Origin: SKLM01 sp964575455
GTDB lineage: Bacteria; Chloroflexota; Anaerolineae; B4-G1
NCBI GenBank assembly: GCA_964575455.1
Contig: CAZNRX010000006.1
Coordinates: 31,269-95,268 of the forward strand
Direction: 5' to 3'
Length of the DNA stretch: 64,000 nucleotides
Shown here: in pieces, positions 43,748 through 52,229 of the stretch
Numbering within the stretch: the stretch's first letter is position 1
Layout of the letters: every line of letters begins with the position of its first letter
Notes under the pieces: generated by a model
What the model saw: only the letters and a program-made list of their open reading frames with translations
Database searches by the model: none
What the model was told of the DNA's origin: nothing
Translations under genes and position numbers: made by a program

Positions 43748-45763
43748 CTACCCTTGTCCGTCGCCTCGTCCCCCAGACGGCGCTTCTGCCTCCTGGTCTC
43801 TCGCTGACGGTGTCGCCTCTTCCCGGTCGATGCCGATGATCGTCAGCACCTCGTCGCCCGAAATCTCCTCCTTCTCTCGAAGAGCCTTCGCCAGCCGGTC
43901 GAGGGCATCTCGGTGCTCCTTGAGCGTTTTGGTAGCCCGCTGATACGCTTGATCGAGGATAGCCTTGATCTCCTGATCGACCTCGCGGGCCGTCTGCTCG
44001 CTGTACTCCCGCCGCTGGGCGATCTCCTCGCCCAGGAACACCTGCTGCTGCCGCCCACCAAAGGCCAGATGCCCCAGCTTCTCGCTCATGCCCCAGCTGA
44101 GCACCATCTTGCGAGCCAGGTTGGTCGCCTGCCGGAGATCCTCCTCCGCGCCACTGGTCTTGGTGTTCAGGACGAGGTCCTCGGACGCGCGCCCACCCAT
44201 CATCACGGCCAGGCGATCCAGCATGTACTCCTGGCGATAGACGTACCGCTCGCGTTCGGGCAGCTGCTGCGTCACGCCCATCGCCCTCCCGCGGGGCACG
44301 ATGGTGACCTTGTGGATCGGGTCCGCGTGCGGCAGGACGGCCGCGAGCACAGCGTGCCCACCCTCATGATAGGCGAGCAGCTCGCACTCCTCGTCCGTCA
44401 GCGCCACGCTCTCGCGCTCCAGGCCCATCATCACCTTGTCGCGCGCCTCCTCGATATCCTCCTGCTCGACCGCGTCCTTGTCCTTGCGCGCTGCCAGCAG
44501 AGCGGCCTCGTTGAGCAGGTTCTCCAGATCCGCGCCGCTGAAGCCAGGCGTGCCGCGGGCTACCTTCCGCAAATCCACATCGCTGCTCAACGTCTTGTCG
44601 CGAGCGTGAATCTCGAGGATCGCCTGGCGGTCCTGCAGCGTCGGTAGGTCGACCGTGATGCGGCGGTCGAAACGACCGGGCCGCAGCAGGGCTCGATCCA
44701 GGATGTCGGGACGGTTCGTAGCCCCGACGACGATCACGTCCTCGTGCGGCTCGAAGCCGTCCATCTCCGCCAGCAGCTGGTTGAGCGTCTGCTCCCGCTC
44801 ATCGTGTCCGCCCCCCACACCGGCGCCGCGCCGCCGACCGATCGAGTCGAGCTCGTCGATGAAGACGATGCTCGGCGACGCCTCCTTCGCCTCCTCGAAA
44901 AGGTCTCGCACGCGGGAGGCCCCCACGCCGACGAACATCTCCATGAAGTTCGAGCCGGTGATACTGAAGAAGGGCACCTCGGCCTCCCCGGCCACGGCAC
45001 GCGCCAGCAGCGTCTTCCCGGTGCCCGGCGGGCCTACCAGGAGCACGCCGGTGGGAATCTCACCGCCCAGACGCTGGAACCGATCCGGATGCTTCAGAAA
45101 GGCGATGATCTCCCGAAGCTCCGTCTTGGGCCCCTCCAGGCCGGCCACGTCATCGAAGGTGGTCCGCTCCTTGCGGCGATCATACAGCTCGGCCTGGCTC
45201 TCCCTCATAGAGAAGATCGAAAGGGCGTCCTGGCCCCGGCTCCGCATCTGGCTGAAGACGAAGTAGCCAAAACCGATGACCGCGACGAGGGGCAGGAAGT
45301 TGATCACCAGGTCCAGGAACGAGAAATCGGACGGTGGTTCCGTCTCTACTGCGACGCCCTGCGACTCCAGAAGCGAGAGCAGCTCGTCGTCGCCAAACGA
45401 GGGCAGATAGGTCTTGAAGGCCTTGTACGTCACCGTCTCCCCGCTATCGTTCGTCCTCTCGGCCTCTTCCGCCAACTGTCCTTCAATCTCCTGACCCTGC
45501 ACGGTGACGCGACTGACGTTGCCTGCCTTCACCTGCCGACGAAATTCGCTGTAGTCAATCCGCATACTATCGCTGAAACGGTTGCTCAATGGCCCCCAGA
45601 GGACAGAGCTAAGCGCAAGGCCCAAGAGCAGCCAGATGACGATCCCTCTCACACCGCAGCCCCTGAGCCTGAATCGGCGTTCTAGCGGCTGCTGCTCCTG
45701 ATCGCCGGCTTTGTCATTCCCATCTTGTCGACTCATCATCCATTTCATCCTTGTCTTGTCCAT
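43748..45763 (-). CDS. ftsH: ATP-dependent zinc metalloprotease FtsH
   Basis: 671 residues. A cytosolic N-terminal stretch, first membrane helix (about 40-58), FtsH extracellular domain (about 60-145), second helix (about 151-172), AAA+ domain with Walker A GPPGTGKT (244-251), Walker B IVFIDELD, second region of homology (ATNRPDILDRALLRPGRFDR), then the M41 protease domain with HEGGH (466-470; most family members have HEAGH). It degrades misfolded membrane and short-lived cytosolic proteins. Start choice is uncertain; ATGs at codons 6, 9 and 10 are also possible. A promoter lies at 45803-45830. Confidence 0.96.
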   Translation of the reverse strand: MDKTRMKWMMSRQDGNDKAGDQEQQPLERRFRLRGCGVRGIVIWLLLGLALSSVLWGPLSNRFSDSMRIDYSEFRRQVKAGNVSRVTVQGQEIEGQLAEEAERTNDSGETVTYKAFKTYLPSFGDDELLSLLESQGVAVETEPPSDFSFLDLVINFLPLVAVIGFGYFVFSQMRSRGQDALSIFSMRESQAELYDRRKERTTFDDVAGLEGPKTELREIIAFLKHPDRFQRLGGEIPTGVLLVGPPGTGKTLLARAVAGEAEVPFFSITGSNFMEMFVGVGASRVRDLFEEAKEASPSIVFIDELDSIGRRRGAGVGGGHDEREQTLNQLLAEMDGFEPHEDVIVVGATNRPDILDRALLRPGRFDRRITVDLPTLQDRQAILEIHARDKTLSSDVDLRKVARGTPGFSGADLENLLNEAALLAARKDKDAVEQEDIEEARDKVMMGLERESVALTDEECELLAYHEGGHAVLAAVLPHADPIHKVTIVPRGRAMGVTQQLPERERYVYRQEYMLDRLAVMMGGRASEDLVLNTKTSGAEEDLRQATNLARKMVLSWGMSEKLGHLAFGGRQQQVFLGEEIAQRREYSEQTAREVDQEIKAILDQAYQRATKTLKEHRDALDRLAKALREKEEISGDEVLTIIGIDREEATPSARDQEAEAPSGGRGDGQG

Positions 45764-45802
45764 ACCAGACTTGAGCTCGCCTCACGCTCAAGATTCAGAG
45801 CG

Positions 45803-45830
45803 ATTATAAATGGTTTCCCCGGACGCGCAA
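45803..45830 (-). promoter_or_regulatory. ftsH promoter
   Basis: Minus strand: TTGCGC (45825-45830), 16-bp spacer, TATAAT (45803-45808), about 40 nt before the ATG at 45763. Confidence 0.55.
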
Positions 45831-45933
45831 ACGCCCGTGCCTGCAGTTGCTGTTTTCCGAAAGAGGTCTATCATACCCTCCGGGCTGCTATGTATAAGCT
45901 CGTAGAGAAATCTGATAATCCTTTGTCATGCTG

Positions 45934-45961
45934 TTGACAATGACGCGTATCACGCTATAAT
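45934..45961 (+). promoter_or_regulatory. promoter of the MacAB-like efflux operon
   Basis: TTGACA (45934-45939), 16-bp spacer, TATAAT (45956-45961), both perfect. A palindrome overlaps the -10 box and transcription start (45959-45997). Confidence 0.85.
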
Positions 45962-45997
45962 TATGACCCTGGTCAACTTTGTTCTTTGGTCATAATT
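45959..45997. promoter_or_regulatory. candidate operator of the efflux operon
   Basis: Perfect 10-bp inverted repeat AATTATGACC (45959-45968) and GGTCATAATT (45988-45997), 19 nt apart, plus an internal TGACC-CT-GGTCA (45964-45975), giving three GGTCA half-sites. It overlaps the -10 box and the start point, the usual place for a repressor such as TetR or MarR family. A 5' UTR hairpin is the alternative. Confidence 0.6.
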
Positions 45998-46054
45998 GCG
46001 GGGACTGATAGACGCTTAAGAGCGCTGAGACGAGGCGAGCACAGAGGAGGTGCA

Positions 46055-47464
46055 GTGAGACGACGTACGCTATACGTGATCCTGGGTTTGGTCCTTGCAG
46101 CTGCGGTAGGTGGGGTGGTTCTATGGCGATGGAGAGCGCGACAAGGTGCGCAAGAGGAACCTGTCCGCTCCACCGTCGTTGAGCGCGGCTCGATGCTCGT
46201 CACCGTGACGGCCGCGGGCAGGATCGAGCCCGCGGCTCGAGTCGGCCTGACGTTCGAGACACCTGGCCGGGTGGCGGAGGTCTGGGTCGAGGAGGGAGAT
46301 CAGGTGGAAGCTGGCGAGCCACTGGCCCGGCTGGTGACGAATCAATTGGAGCTGCAGGCGGAGCAATCGGAGGCGGCGCTGGCCGCGGCCGAGTCTCAGC
46401 TCGCTCAGCTGCGCGCCGGCCCCAGGCCGAAGGAGATCGAGCAGGCAAGGGCCAATCTGCGGGCCGCCGAGGCACGGTGGAGCGCTGCGGTGGCCAATCG
46501 GGATCAGCTCGCCGACGGCCCCGCCGAGCCCGAGATAGCTGCCGCGGAGGCCCAGGTCGCCCAGGCCAGGACCAGCAAGCTGATGGCTCAACAAGCCTAT
46601 GATCGCATAGAGGACGAGGGCACGGAGAAAGAGCAGGCAAACTACGACCTCTACACGGCCAAGCAGGAGTTGGCCGCAGCCGAGGCCAGGCTGGAGGACG
46701 TTCTGGCCGGTGCGAGCCAAGATGAGCTTCGTGCCGCCGATTCCAACGTATCGGCGGCTGCCGCGCAGCGGGACGCCGCTCAGGCCCAGCTGGACAAGCT
46801 GCTGGCCGGTGCGACGGAGGCGGATATCAGGGAGGCCGAGGCCCAGGTGAGACAGGCCCAGGCAGCCCTGGATCTGGCAAGGCATGCCCTCCAGAACGCG
46901 ACGCTGCGCGCTCCCTTCGTCGGGGTCGTCACTAAGATCAACATGACGCCCGGGGAGATGCCGCCGACACGCGAGCAGCCCCTCGTGCTGCTCGACAACT
47001 CGGCTTTCCACACTACCGTGGCCGTCGATGAACTGGACGTATCGCAGCTGAGACCAGGACAGAGCGTTGACGTGGGCGTTGAGGCCCTGCCGGAAGCCAG
47101 CGTCACGGGCACTGTCGAGAGCATCAGCCCTGTCTCCGCGCCTCAGAGCGCCGTCGTCGCCTATGACGTGGTGATTGAATTGGATCCTACCACAGCCCCC
47201 CTTCGCGCCGATATGACGGCGAACGTCACCATCGTGGTGGAGGAGCTGGATGACGTGCTCAAGATACCCAGCTGGGTGGTACGGGTCGACCGCGACACGG
47301 GAGAGACCTACGTCCATCGGCGAATGGAGGACCAGATCGAACGCGTCGCTGTGGAGCTTGGCGTGCGACATGAGGGTGTTGCGCAGGTCCTCAGTGGCCT
47401 ATCCACAGGCGACGAGGTCGTGCGCCTTGAGGACGGCGGGGCCTTCGGTCTCAGCTCACCGTAG
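46055..47464 (+). CDS. efflux periplasmic-adaptor protein (HlyD/MacA family), first copy
   Basis: 469 residues from GTG 46055, preceded by GAGGAGG at an ideal distance. N-terminal membrane anchor (TLYVILGLVLAAAVGGVVLW), lipoyl/barrel-sandwich halves flanking a long Ala/Gln/Glu-rich coiled coil (about 95-290, with repeated AEAQLAQLRAG-like segments), then beta-barrel and membrane-proximal domains. It links the MacB-like transporter to the outside. About 45 percent similar by eye to the next gene, and the two probably arose by duplication. Confidence 0.88.
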   Translation: MRRRTLYVILGLVLAAAVGGVVLWRWRARQGAQEEPVRSTVVERGSMLVTVTAAGRIEPAARVGLTFETPGRVAEVWVEEGDQVEAGEPLARLVTNQLELQAEQSEAALAAAESQLAQLRAGPRPKEIEQARANLRAAEARWSAAVANRDQLADGPAEPEIAAAEAQVAQARTSKLMAQQAYDRIEDEGTEKEQANYDLYTAKQELAAAEARLEDVLAGASQDELRAADSNVSAAAAQRDAAQAQLDKLLAGATEADIREAEAQVRQAQAALDLARHALQNATLRAPFVGVVTKINMTPGEMPPTREQPLVLLDNSAFHTTVAVDELDVSQLRPGQSVDVGVEALPEASVTGTVESISPVSAPQSAVVAYDVVIELDPTTAPLRADMTANVTIVVEELDDVLKIPSWVVRVDRDTGETYVHRRMEDQIERVAVELGVRHEGVAQVLSGLSTGDEVVRLEDGGAFGLSSP

Positions 47465-47560
47465 AGAGAAGCTCACGTATCCGTCCCCGGGCTGGTGCGT
47501 CGGGCCCGAGGTCGGGTCGTAGAGCGATTTTTTGTCAGGGGAAGTCAAGGACAGGCATTG

Positions 47561-49078
47561 ATGAATAAAAAGACACGTTACGCACTTCTGGGCATCGTCA
47601 TCGTCGCTGCCATCGTGGGCGGCCTGGTGTGGCGATCCCGTCAGAGAGCAACCGAGGCGACAGGCGATCTGAGGTCCACAGTGGTTGAACGTGGAAGCAT
47701 GCTCGTCGCCATCTCCGCCAGCGGCAGCATCAAGCCGGCCCGGCGCGGAGATCTCGCCCTTGAGACCAGTGGGCAGGTCACCGACGTGCCGGTCGAGGTC
47801 GGTGATCACGTCCAGGCGGGCGATCTACTGGTCAGCCTCGATACCGGGCGATTGGAGCTCCAGGTGGAGCAGGCGGCGGCGAGCCTCGCCTCGGCCGAGG
47901 CACAGCTGGCGAAGCTCCAGGCCGGAGCAACGACAGCGGACGCTGAGGCGAGCCGGGCCAATCTGCGCGCCGCGGAGGCCCAGGTGGAGGCTGCCACAGC
48001 CGAGAAGGATCAGGTGGCGAGTGGCGCCGGGGAGGCGGACGTCGCTGCCGCCGAGGCTGAGGTCGCTTCGGCGCTGACCCAGCAGAAGAAGGCCAAGGAC
48101 TGGCACGACGCGACTATGGAGTGCATAACGATCACCAAGTCGGCCGGCGACGTCATCGATCTGGGAGGCGGGCAGGTCATCACGCTGGCGGAGGGATTCG
48201 AGGAAACGATCTGTCCGCTCCTGGGTGTGCCGGAGGAGCAGGCCCGCAGTCAGCTCCAGGCCGCCAACCAGGCCCTGGAGGCAGCGCGGGCGCGCCTCGA
48301 CCAGACTCGAGCGGGCGCTGATCAGAACCAGTTGAGCGCACTCCAGGCCAACGTGGAGGCGGTCGCCGCACAGCGAGATGCCGCACAGGCCCAGCTAGAC
48401 CTACTCCTCGAGGGCGCGACGAACGAGCAGATCGCGGCGGCACAGGCCGGCGTCGAGCAGGCCCAGGCCGCGCTCAGACAGGCAGAGCTGGCCTTGGAGC
48501 AGGCCACGCTGGAGGCACCGTTCGACGGTGTCGTCGCGGCGGTCAACGCAACCGTCGGGGAACAGGCCACGGCCGGTCTCCCGGTCGTCACCCTCGTTGA
48601 CCCGTCGGCCTTTCACGTCACTATCGCCGTCGACGAGCTCGACGTCGGTCGATTGGCCCGGGGGCAGAGGGCGGACCTCTCCTTTGACGCGCTGCCCGGC
48701 ACCGTGGTCACCGGCACAGTCAGCCACATCGCCGAGGAGGCCACATTGGACGGGGGCGTGGTGACCTACGACGTGCGGATCGATCTGGCTCCCACCGACG
48801 CGCCGATCAGAGCCGACATGACGACCAGCGCCACCATCATCGTGGAGGAGATCACCGATGCGTTGAAGATCCCCACCTGGGCCGTGCGCGTCGATCGCGA
48901 TACGAGACAGTACTACGTGCAAAGGCGCACCGAGGACGGCATTGAGCGCGTGAACGTGAAGCTGGGGGTGAGGAATGAGGGTATCGCTCAGGTCATCGAC
49001 GGTCTGTCGACCGGCGATGAGATCGTGCGGGCCCCCGAATCGTCCCAGTTCGATTTCGGCGAGAGGTTTGGCGAATGA
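47561..49078 (+). CDS. efflux periplasmic-adaptor protein (HlyD/MacA family), second copy
   Basis: 505 residues from ATG 47561. Same plan as the preceding gene: N-terminal anchor (YALLGIVIVAAIVGGLVW), RSTVVERGSMLVAISASG barrel-sandwich start (nearly the same words as in copy one), coiled coil, then DALKIPTWAVRVDRDT near the end. Unlike copy one, the coiled coil is interrupted by about 55 residues with two cysteines (MECITITK...ETICPLLG, about 185-240), perhaps a disulfide-bonded tip. It overlaps the ATPase gene by 4 nt (ATGA), so it is translationally coupled. Confidence 0.88.
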   Translation: MNKKTRYALLGIVIVAAIVGGLVWRSRQRATEATGDLRSTVVERGSMLVAISASGSIKPARRGDLALETSGQVTDVPVEVGDHVQAGDLLVSLDTGRLELQVEQAAASLASAEAQLAKLQAGATTADAEASRANLRAAEAQVEAATAEKDQVASGAGEADVAAAEAEVASALTQQKKAKDWHDATMECITITKSAGDVIDLGGGQVITLAEGFEETICPLLGVPEEQARSQLQAANQALEAARARLDQTRAGADQNQLSALQANVEAVAAQRDAAQAQLDLLLEGATNEQIAAAQAGVEQAQAALRQAELALEQATLEAPFDGVVAAVNATVGEQATAGLPVVTLVDPSAFHVTIAVDELDVGRLARGQRADLSFDALPGTVVTGTVSHIAEEATLDGGVVTYDVRIDLAPTDAPIRADMTTSATIIVEEITDALKIPTWAVRVDRDTRQYYVQRRTEDGIERVNVKLGVRNEGIAQVIDGLSTGDEIVRAPESSQFDFGERFGE

Positions 49079-49929
49079 ACGACATAGCAACACCAGTCAT
49101 AGAACTGCAAGACATCACCAAGACCTATCAGATGGGCGAGGTGAAGGTGCACGCCCTGCGCGGTGCCTCGCTGGACGTGCACGAAGGGGAGATCCTGACC
49201 ATCATGGGCCCCTCCGGTTCGGGTAAGTCCACCATGATGAACATCGTCGGCTGTCTGGATCAACCGACGTCAGGGACCTACCTTCTGGAAGGTGACGACG
49301 TCAGCCACCTGCACGACGATGAGCTGGCGGCCATTCGCAATCGGCGCATCGGCTTCGTCTTCCAGACCTTCAACCTGTTGGCGCGCACCACCGCCCTGCA
49401 GAACGTGACGCTGCCCCTGATCTACGCGGGCGTGGGACGTTCCGAACGACGGGCGATGGCCAGGGAGGCGCTGGAATCCGTCGGGCTGGGCCACCGCCTG
49501 GACCACTTGCCGACCGAGCTATCGGGAGGGCAGCAGCAGCGGGTGGCCATTGCCCGAGCGCTGGTCAACAGCCCGTCCATCATCCTGGCCGACGAGCCCA
49601 CCGGAAACCTGGACAGCAAGTCCGGAGCGGAGATCATGGCGGTGCTCCAAGGCCTGAACCAGGAACGCGGCATGACGGTGATTCTGGTGACGCACGACCC
49701 CGTCATCGCCCGCCACACCGAGCGCATCGTACACCTGCACGATGGTGCGATCACGGGGAACGAGACGGTCGACGAGCCGCTCGTGGCTCAGCCGGAGGGC
49801 GATCAGCAGCAGGAGCACAGCTCTGATCCAGCCGCCCGCCGAGAGGAGGGTGAGGCGATCCGGTCCGGCGCGGGGGGCGTAGCCCCCATTCTGGAGCGCA
49901 GCGCAATAGGAGGAGGTGAGAGGTCATGA
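49075..49929 (+). CDS. ABC transporter ATP-binding protein (MacB/LolD type)
   Basis: 284 residues. Walker A GPSGSGKST (45-53), signature LSGGQQQR, Walker B IILADEPTGNLD, and the LolD/MacB-type FQTFNLLARTTALQNV segment. The last 55 residues are a polar, Gln/Glu/Arg-rich tail not normal for this family, encoded by DNA containing a GGGGGGCGTAGCCCCC palindrome (about 49871-49886). It overlaps both neighbours by 4 nt. It powers the mechanotransmission-type permease encoded next. Confidence 0.94.
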   Translation: MNDIATPVIELQDITKTYQMGEVKVHALRGASLDVHEGEILTIMGPSGSGKSTMMNIVGCLDQPTSGTYLLEGDDVSHLHDDELAAIRNRRIGFVFQTFNLLARTTALQNVTLPLIYAGVGRSERRAMAREALESVGLGHRLDHLPTELSGGQQQRVAIARALVNSPSIILADEPTGNLDSKSGAEIMAVLQGLNQERGMTVILVTHDPVIARHTERIVHLHDGAITGNETVDEPLVAQPEGDQQQEHSSDPAARREEGEAIRSGAGGVAPILERSAIGGGERS

Positions 49930-51176
49930 GCTTCCTTGAGAGCGTCCGCATCGCCTTTCGCGCCCTGACGGCCAACAAACTTCGCTCCGCCCTGACGATG
50001 CTGGGCATCATCATCGGCGTTGGCGCGGTCATCGCCCTCATGTCGGCCGGCGAGGGGGTCTCCGTCTACGTCGAGGAGCAGTTCCGAGGCTTTGGTTCCA
50101 ATCTTCTCTTCGTCATCCCTGGCGGCGCGGATCAAGCCACGTCCGGCCAGCCCGGCACCATCCTGGGCGGCGCCGAGCTGACGAACGACGACGTCAAGGC
50201 GCTGCGCGATCCGGTGCGGGCCCCCGACGTGGTGGCTGTCGCGCCCTCCATCGTGGAGACGACGCTGGTCGCCACGGCGAAGGAGGAGACCATCGCCCGG
50301 GTGGAGGGCGTCGCTCCGGACTACGCCACGGTGCGCAAGTGGTTCCCAACGGCGGGCGAGTTTATCCGCGACTCGGACCTGGAGGCCCGGTCACGCGTGG
50401 CGGTCCTCGGTCAGGACGTCGTCGAGGATCTCTTCCCGGACAACCCGTTCCCCTTGGGCGAGACTGTTAAGATCAACGACGTTCTCTTCCGCGTGGTCGG
50501 CGTCATGGAGGAGAAAGGCGGATCGTCCTTCGGCAGCCAGGACGAGATCGTCTTCGTCCCCCTGACGACGATGCAGACACGCCTCGTCTCGATGAGGAGC
50601 CAGTCGGGGGACTATCAGGTCTCACAGATCATCGTCGAGGCCTCCAACAAAGATCGCATCGACGCCGCCTCACAGCAGATCGCGACCATTCTGAGGGATC
50701 AGCACGAGATCGACTTCAGCGACGAGGACGATTTCACCATCTTCAGCCAGGAGGACGTGATCAACGTCTTCGGCAACATCACGAACGTCCTCACCACCTT
50801 CCTGGGCGCCATCGCGGGCATCAGCCTGCTGGTCGGTGGCATCGGCATTATGAACATCATGTTGGTCTCGGTCACGGAGCGTACCCGCGAGATCGGCCTG
50901 CGCAAAGCTGTGGGGGCGCGGCGCAGCGACATCCTGTGGCAATTCCTGCTGGAAGCGATGACCCTCTCGATCATCGGCGGCCTGATCGGGATCGACCTGG
51001 GTGCGGTCGGGGCAGCGGTCATCTCCAGTCTGATCGACGGCTTCGACGCGGTGGTCACGCCCCAGGCGGTCATCCTGGCGACCACATTCTCGGCCGCCGT
51101 GGGGTTGATCTTTGGCGTCTATCCGGCGCGGCGAGCCTCGCTTCTGAACCCCATCGAAGCGCTCCGATATGAGTAG
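49926..51176 (+). CDS. MacB-like ABC permease (FtsX domain)
   Basis: 416 residues. One N-terminal helix (LRSALTMLGIIIGVGAVIAL), a large extracytoplasmic MacB-PCD domain (about 45-280), and three C-terminal helices of the FtsX domain (LLVGGIGIMNIMLVSVTERT; REIGLRKAVGARRSDIL; PARRASLLNPIEALRYE at the end). With the ATPase and the two adaptors it forms a MacAB-type efflux pump for antibiotics, peptides or lipids. The start overlaps the ATPase stop by 4 nt, with GGAGGAGG upstream. Confidence 0.94.
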   Translation: MSFLESVRIAFRALTANKLRSALTMLGIIIGVGAVIALMSAGEGVSVYVEEQFRGFGSNLLFVIPGGADQATSGQPGTILGGAELTNDDVKALRDPVRAPDVVAVAPSIVETTLVATAKEETIARVEGVAPDYATVRKWFPTAGEFIRDSDLEARSRVAVLGQDVVEDLFPDNPFPLGETVKINDVLFRVVGVMEEKGGSSFGSQDEIVFVPLTTMQTRLVSMRSQSGDYQVSQIIVEASNKDRIDAASQQIATILRDQHEIDFSDEDDFTIFSQEDVINVFGNITNVLTTFLGAIAGISLLVGGIGIMNIMLVSVTERTREIGLRKAVGARRSDILWQFLLEAMTLSIIGGLIGIDLGAVGAAVISSLIDGFDAVVTPQAVILATTFSAAVGLIFGVYPARRASLLNPIEALRYE

Positions 51177-52131
51177 GGCCGCAGGCGCGCCCTCGGCCCA
51201 CGGGTCGACGCAGTCACCCGGGAAGCGCCTGCGGGCCGACCTGTTGCTGCTGCTGGTCGCCCTGGTGTGGGGAAGCGCCTTCGTGGCGCAGCGGCTGGGC
51301 ATGGAACAGGTGGGGCCCTTCGCCTTCAACGCCACGCGCTTCGCCGTCGGTGCTCTCATGTTGATCCCCATCATGGGCTGGCAGCGACTGCGCGCCATGC
51401 CGCGGGCCGAGCTGCGGCGCGGCGCGTTTCTGGGCCTGCTGCTCTTCGCCGCGGCCTCGCTCCAGCAGATCGGCCTGGTCTGGACCACGGCCGGCAAGGC
51501 CGGCTTCATCACCGGGCTGTACGTGGTCATCGTGCCGATCCTGCTGGCTCTGATATGGCGAGAGCGGATCAGATGGAGCAGCTGGTTAGGCGCCGGGCTG
51601 GCGACCGCCGGGCTGTTTCTGCTCAGTATACGGGCTGACACAGTCACCCAGGTCGACACAGTCACCGGGGCTGGCCTCCGCCTGGCGCCGGGCGATGCCT
51701 GGGTCCTGGGCAGCGCCGTGATATGGGCACTGCACGTGATCGCCATCGGACAGATCGCGCCGGGGCGGGATCCGCTGCGGCTGGCGCTATTGCAGTTCGC
51801 GGTCTGCTCGCTGCTCAGCCTCCCCGCGTCACTGGTGCTGGAGCCGGGCACGTGGCCGGGGCTTCTGCTGGCGGTGCCAGCCGTCCTCTATGCCGGCGTC
51901 CTCTCCATCGGCCTGGGATACACCGGCCAGGTGGTGGCCCAACGACACGCCAAGCCGACCCACGCGGCGATCATCCTCAGCCTGGAGTCCCTCTTTGCCG
52001 CCCTCTTTGGTTGGCTGATCCTGGGAGAGGCGCTCTCGCCGCTACAGCTACTGGGCTGCGGGCTGATGCTGACCGGTATGCTCCTGGCGCAGCTGCCGGT
52101 GACCTTCCCGAAAGCCAAAGAGGGGAGATAA
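51169..52131 (+). CDS. EamA-family (DMT) transporter
   Basis: 320 residues with about ten transmembrane helices forming two EamA repeats (LLLLLVALVWGSAFVAQR in the first; ALFGWLILGEALSPLQLLG in the second). It overlaps the MacB stop by 8 nt. It contains two copies of the GTCGAC...CAGTCACC repeat: 51200-51220 in the cytosolic N-terminus (HGSTQSPGK) and a doubled variant at 51632-51671 in the loop between helices five and six (ADTVTQVDTVTGAG). Neither breaks the frame. It is an exporter of small metabolites; the substrate is unknown. Confidence 0.9.
   Translation: MSRAAGAPSAHGSTQSPGKRLRADLLLLLVALVWGSAFVAQRLGMEQVGPFAFNATRFAVGALMLIPIMGWQRLRAMPRAELRRGAFLGLLLFAAASLQQIGLVWTTAGKAGFITGLYVVIVPILLALIWRERIRWSSWLGAGLATAGLFLLSIRADTVTQVDTVTGAGLRLAPGDAWVLGSAVIWALHVIAIGQIAPGRDPLRLALLQFAVCSLLSLPASLVLEPGTWPGLLLAVPAVLYAGVLSIGLGYTGQVVAQRHAKPTHAAIILSLESLFAALFGWLILGEALSPLQLLGCGLMLTGMLLAQLPVTFPKAKEGR
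51200..51220. repeat. short palindromic repeat, copy 2 (in EamA N-terminus)
   Basis: ACGGGTCGACGCAGTCACCCG, encoding part of HGSTQSPGK just before the first membrane helix of the EamA protein. It shares the 18-bp core GGGTCGACGCAGTCACCC with the copy at 53272-53292. Confidence 0.8.
51632..51671. repeat. doubled variant of the short repeat (in EamA loop)
   Basis: GACACAGTCACCCAGGTCGA is followed by CACAGTCACCGGGG, two overlapping variants of GTCGACRCAGTCACC in a predicted loop of the EamA protein, in frame. Confidence 0.6.
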
Positions 52132-52195
52132 GCGTCCAAAGACATCGACCCTCTCGAAGCGTTCGGGAGGATCTCTGTCTCAACACCGTCACCAC

Positions 52196-52223
52196 TTGAC
52201 GTCAGGCACAGGTAGCGTACAAT
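52196..52223 (+). promoter_or_regulatory. promoter giving a leaderless sulfotransferase mRNA
   Basis: TTGACG (52196-52201), 16-bp spacer, TACAAT (52218-52223). The ATG at 52230 lies only 6 nt after the -10 box, where transcription itself should start, and no ribosome binding site exists. Confidence 0.65.
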
Positions 52224-52229
52224 GGCGCG

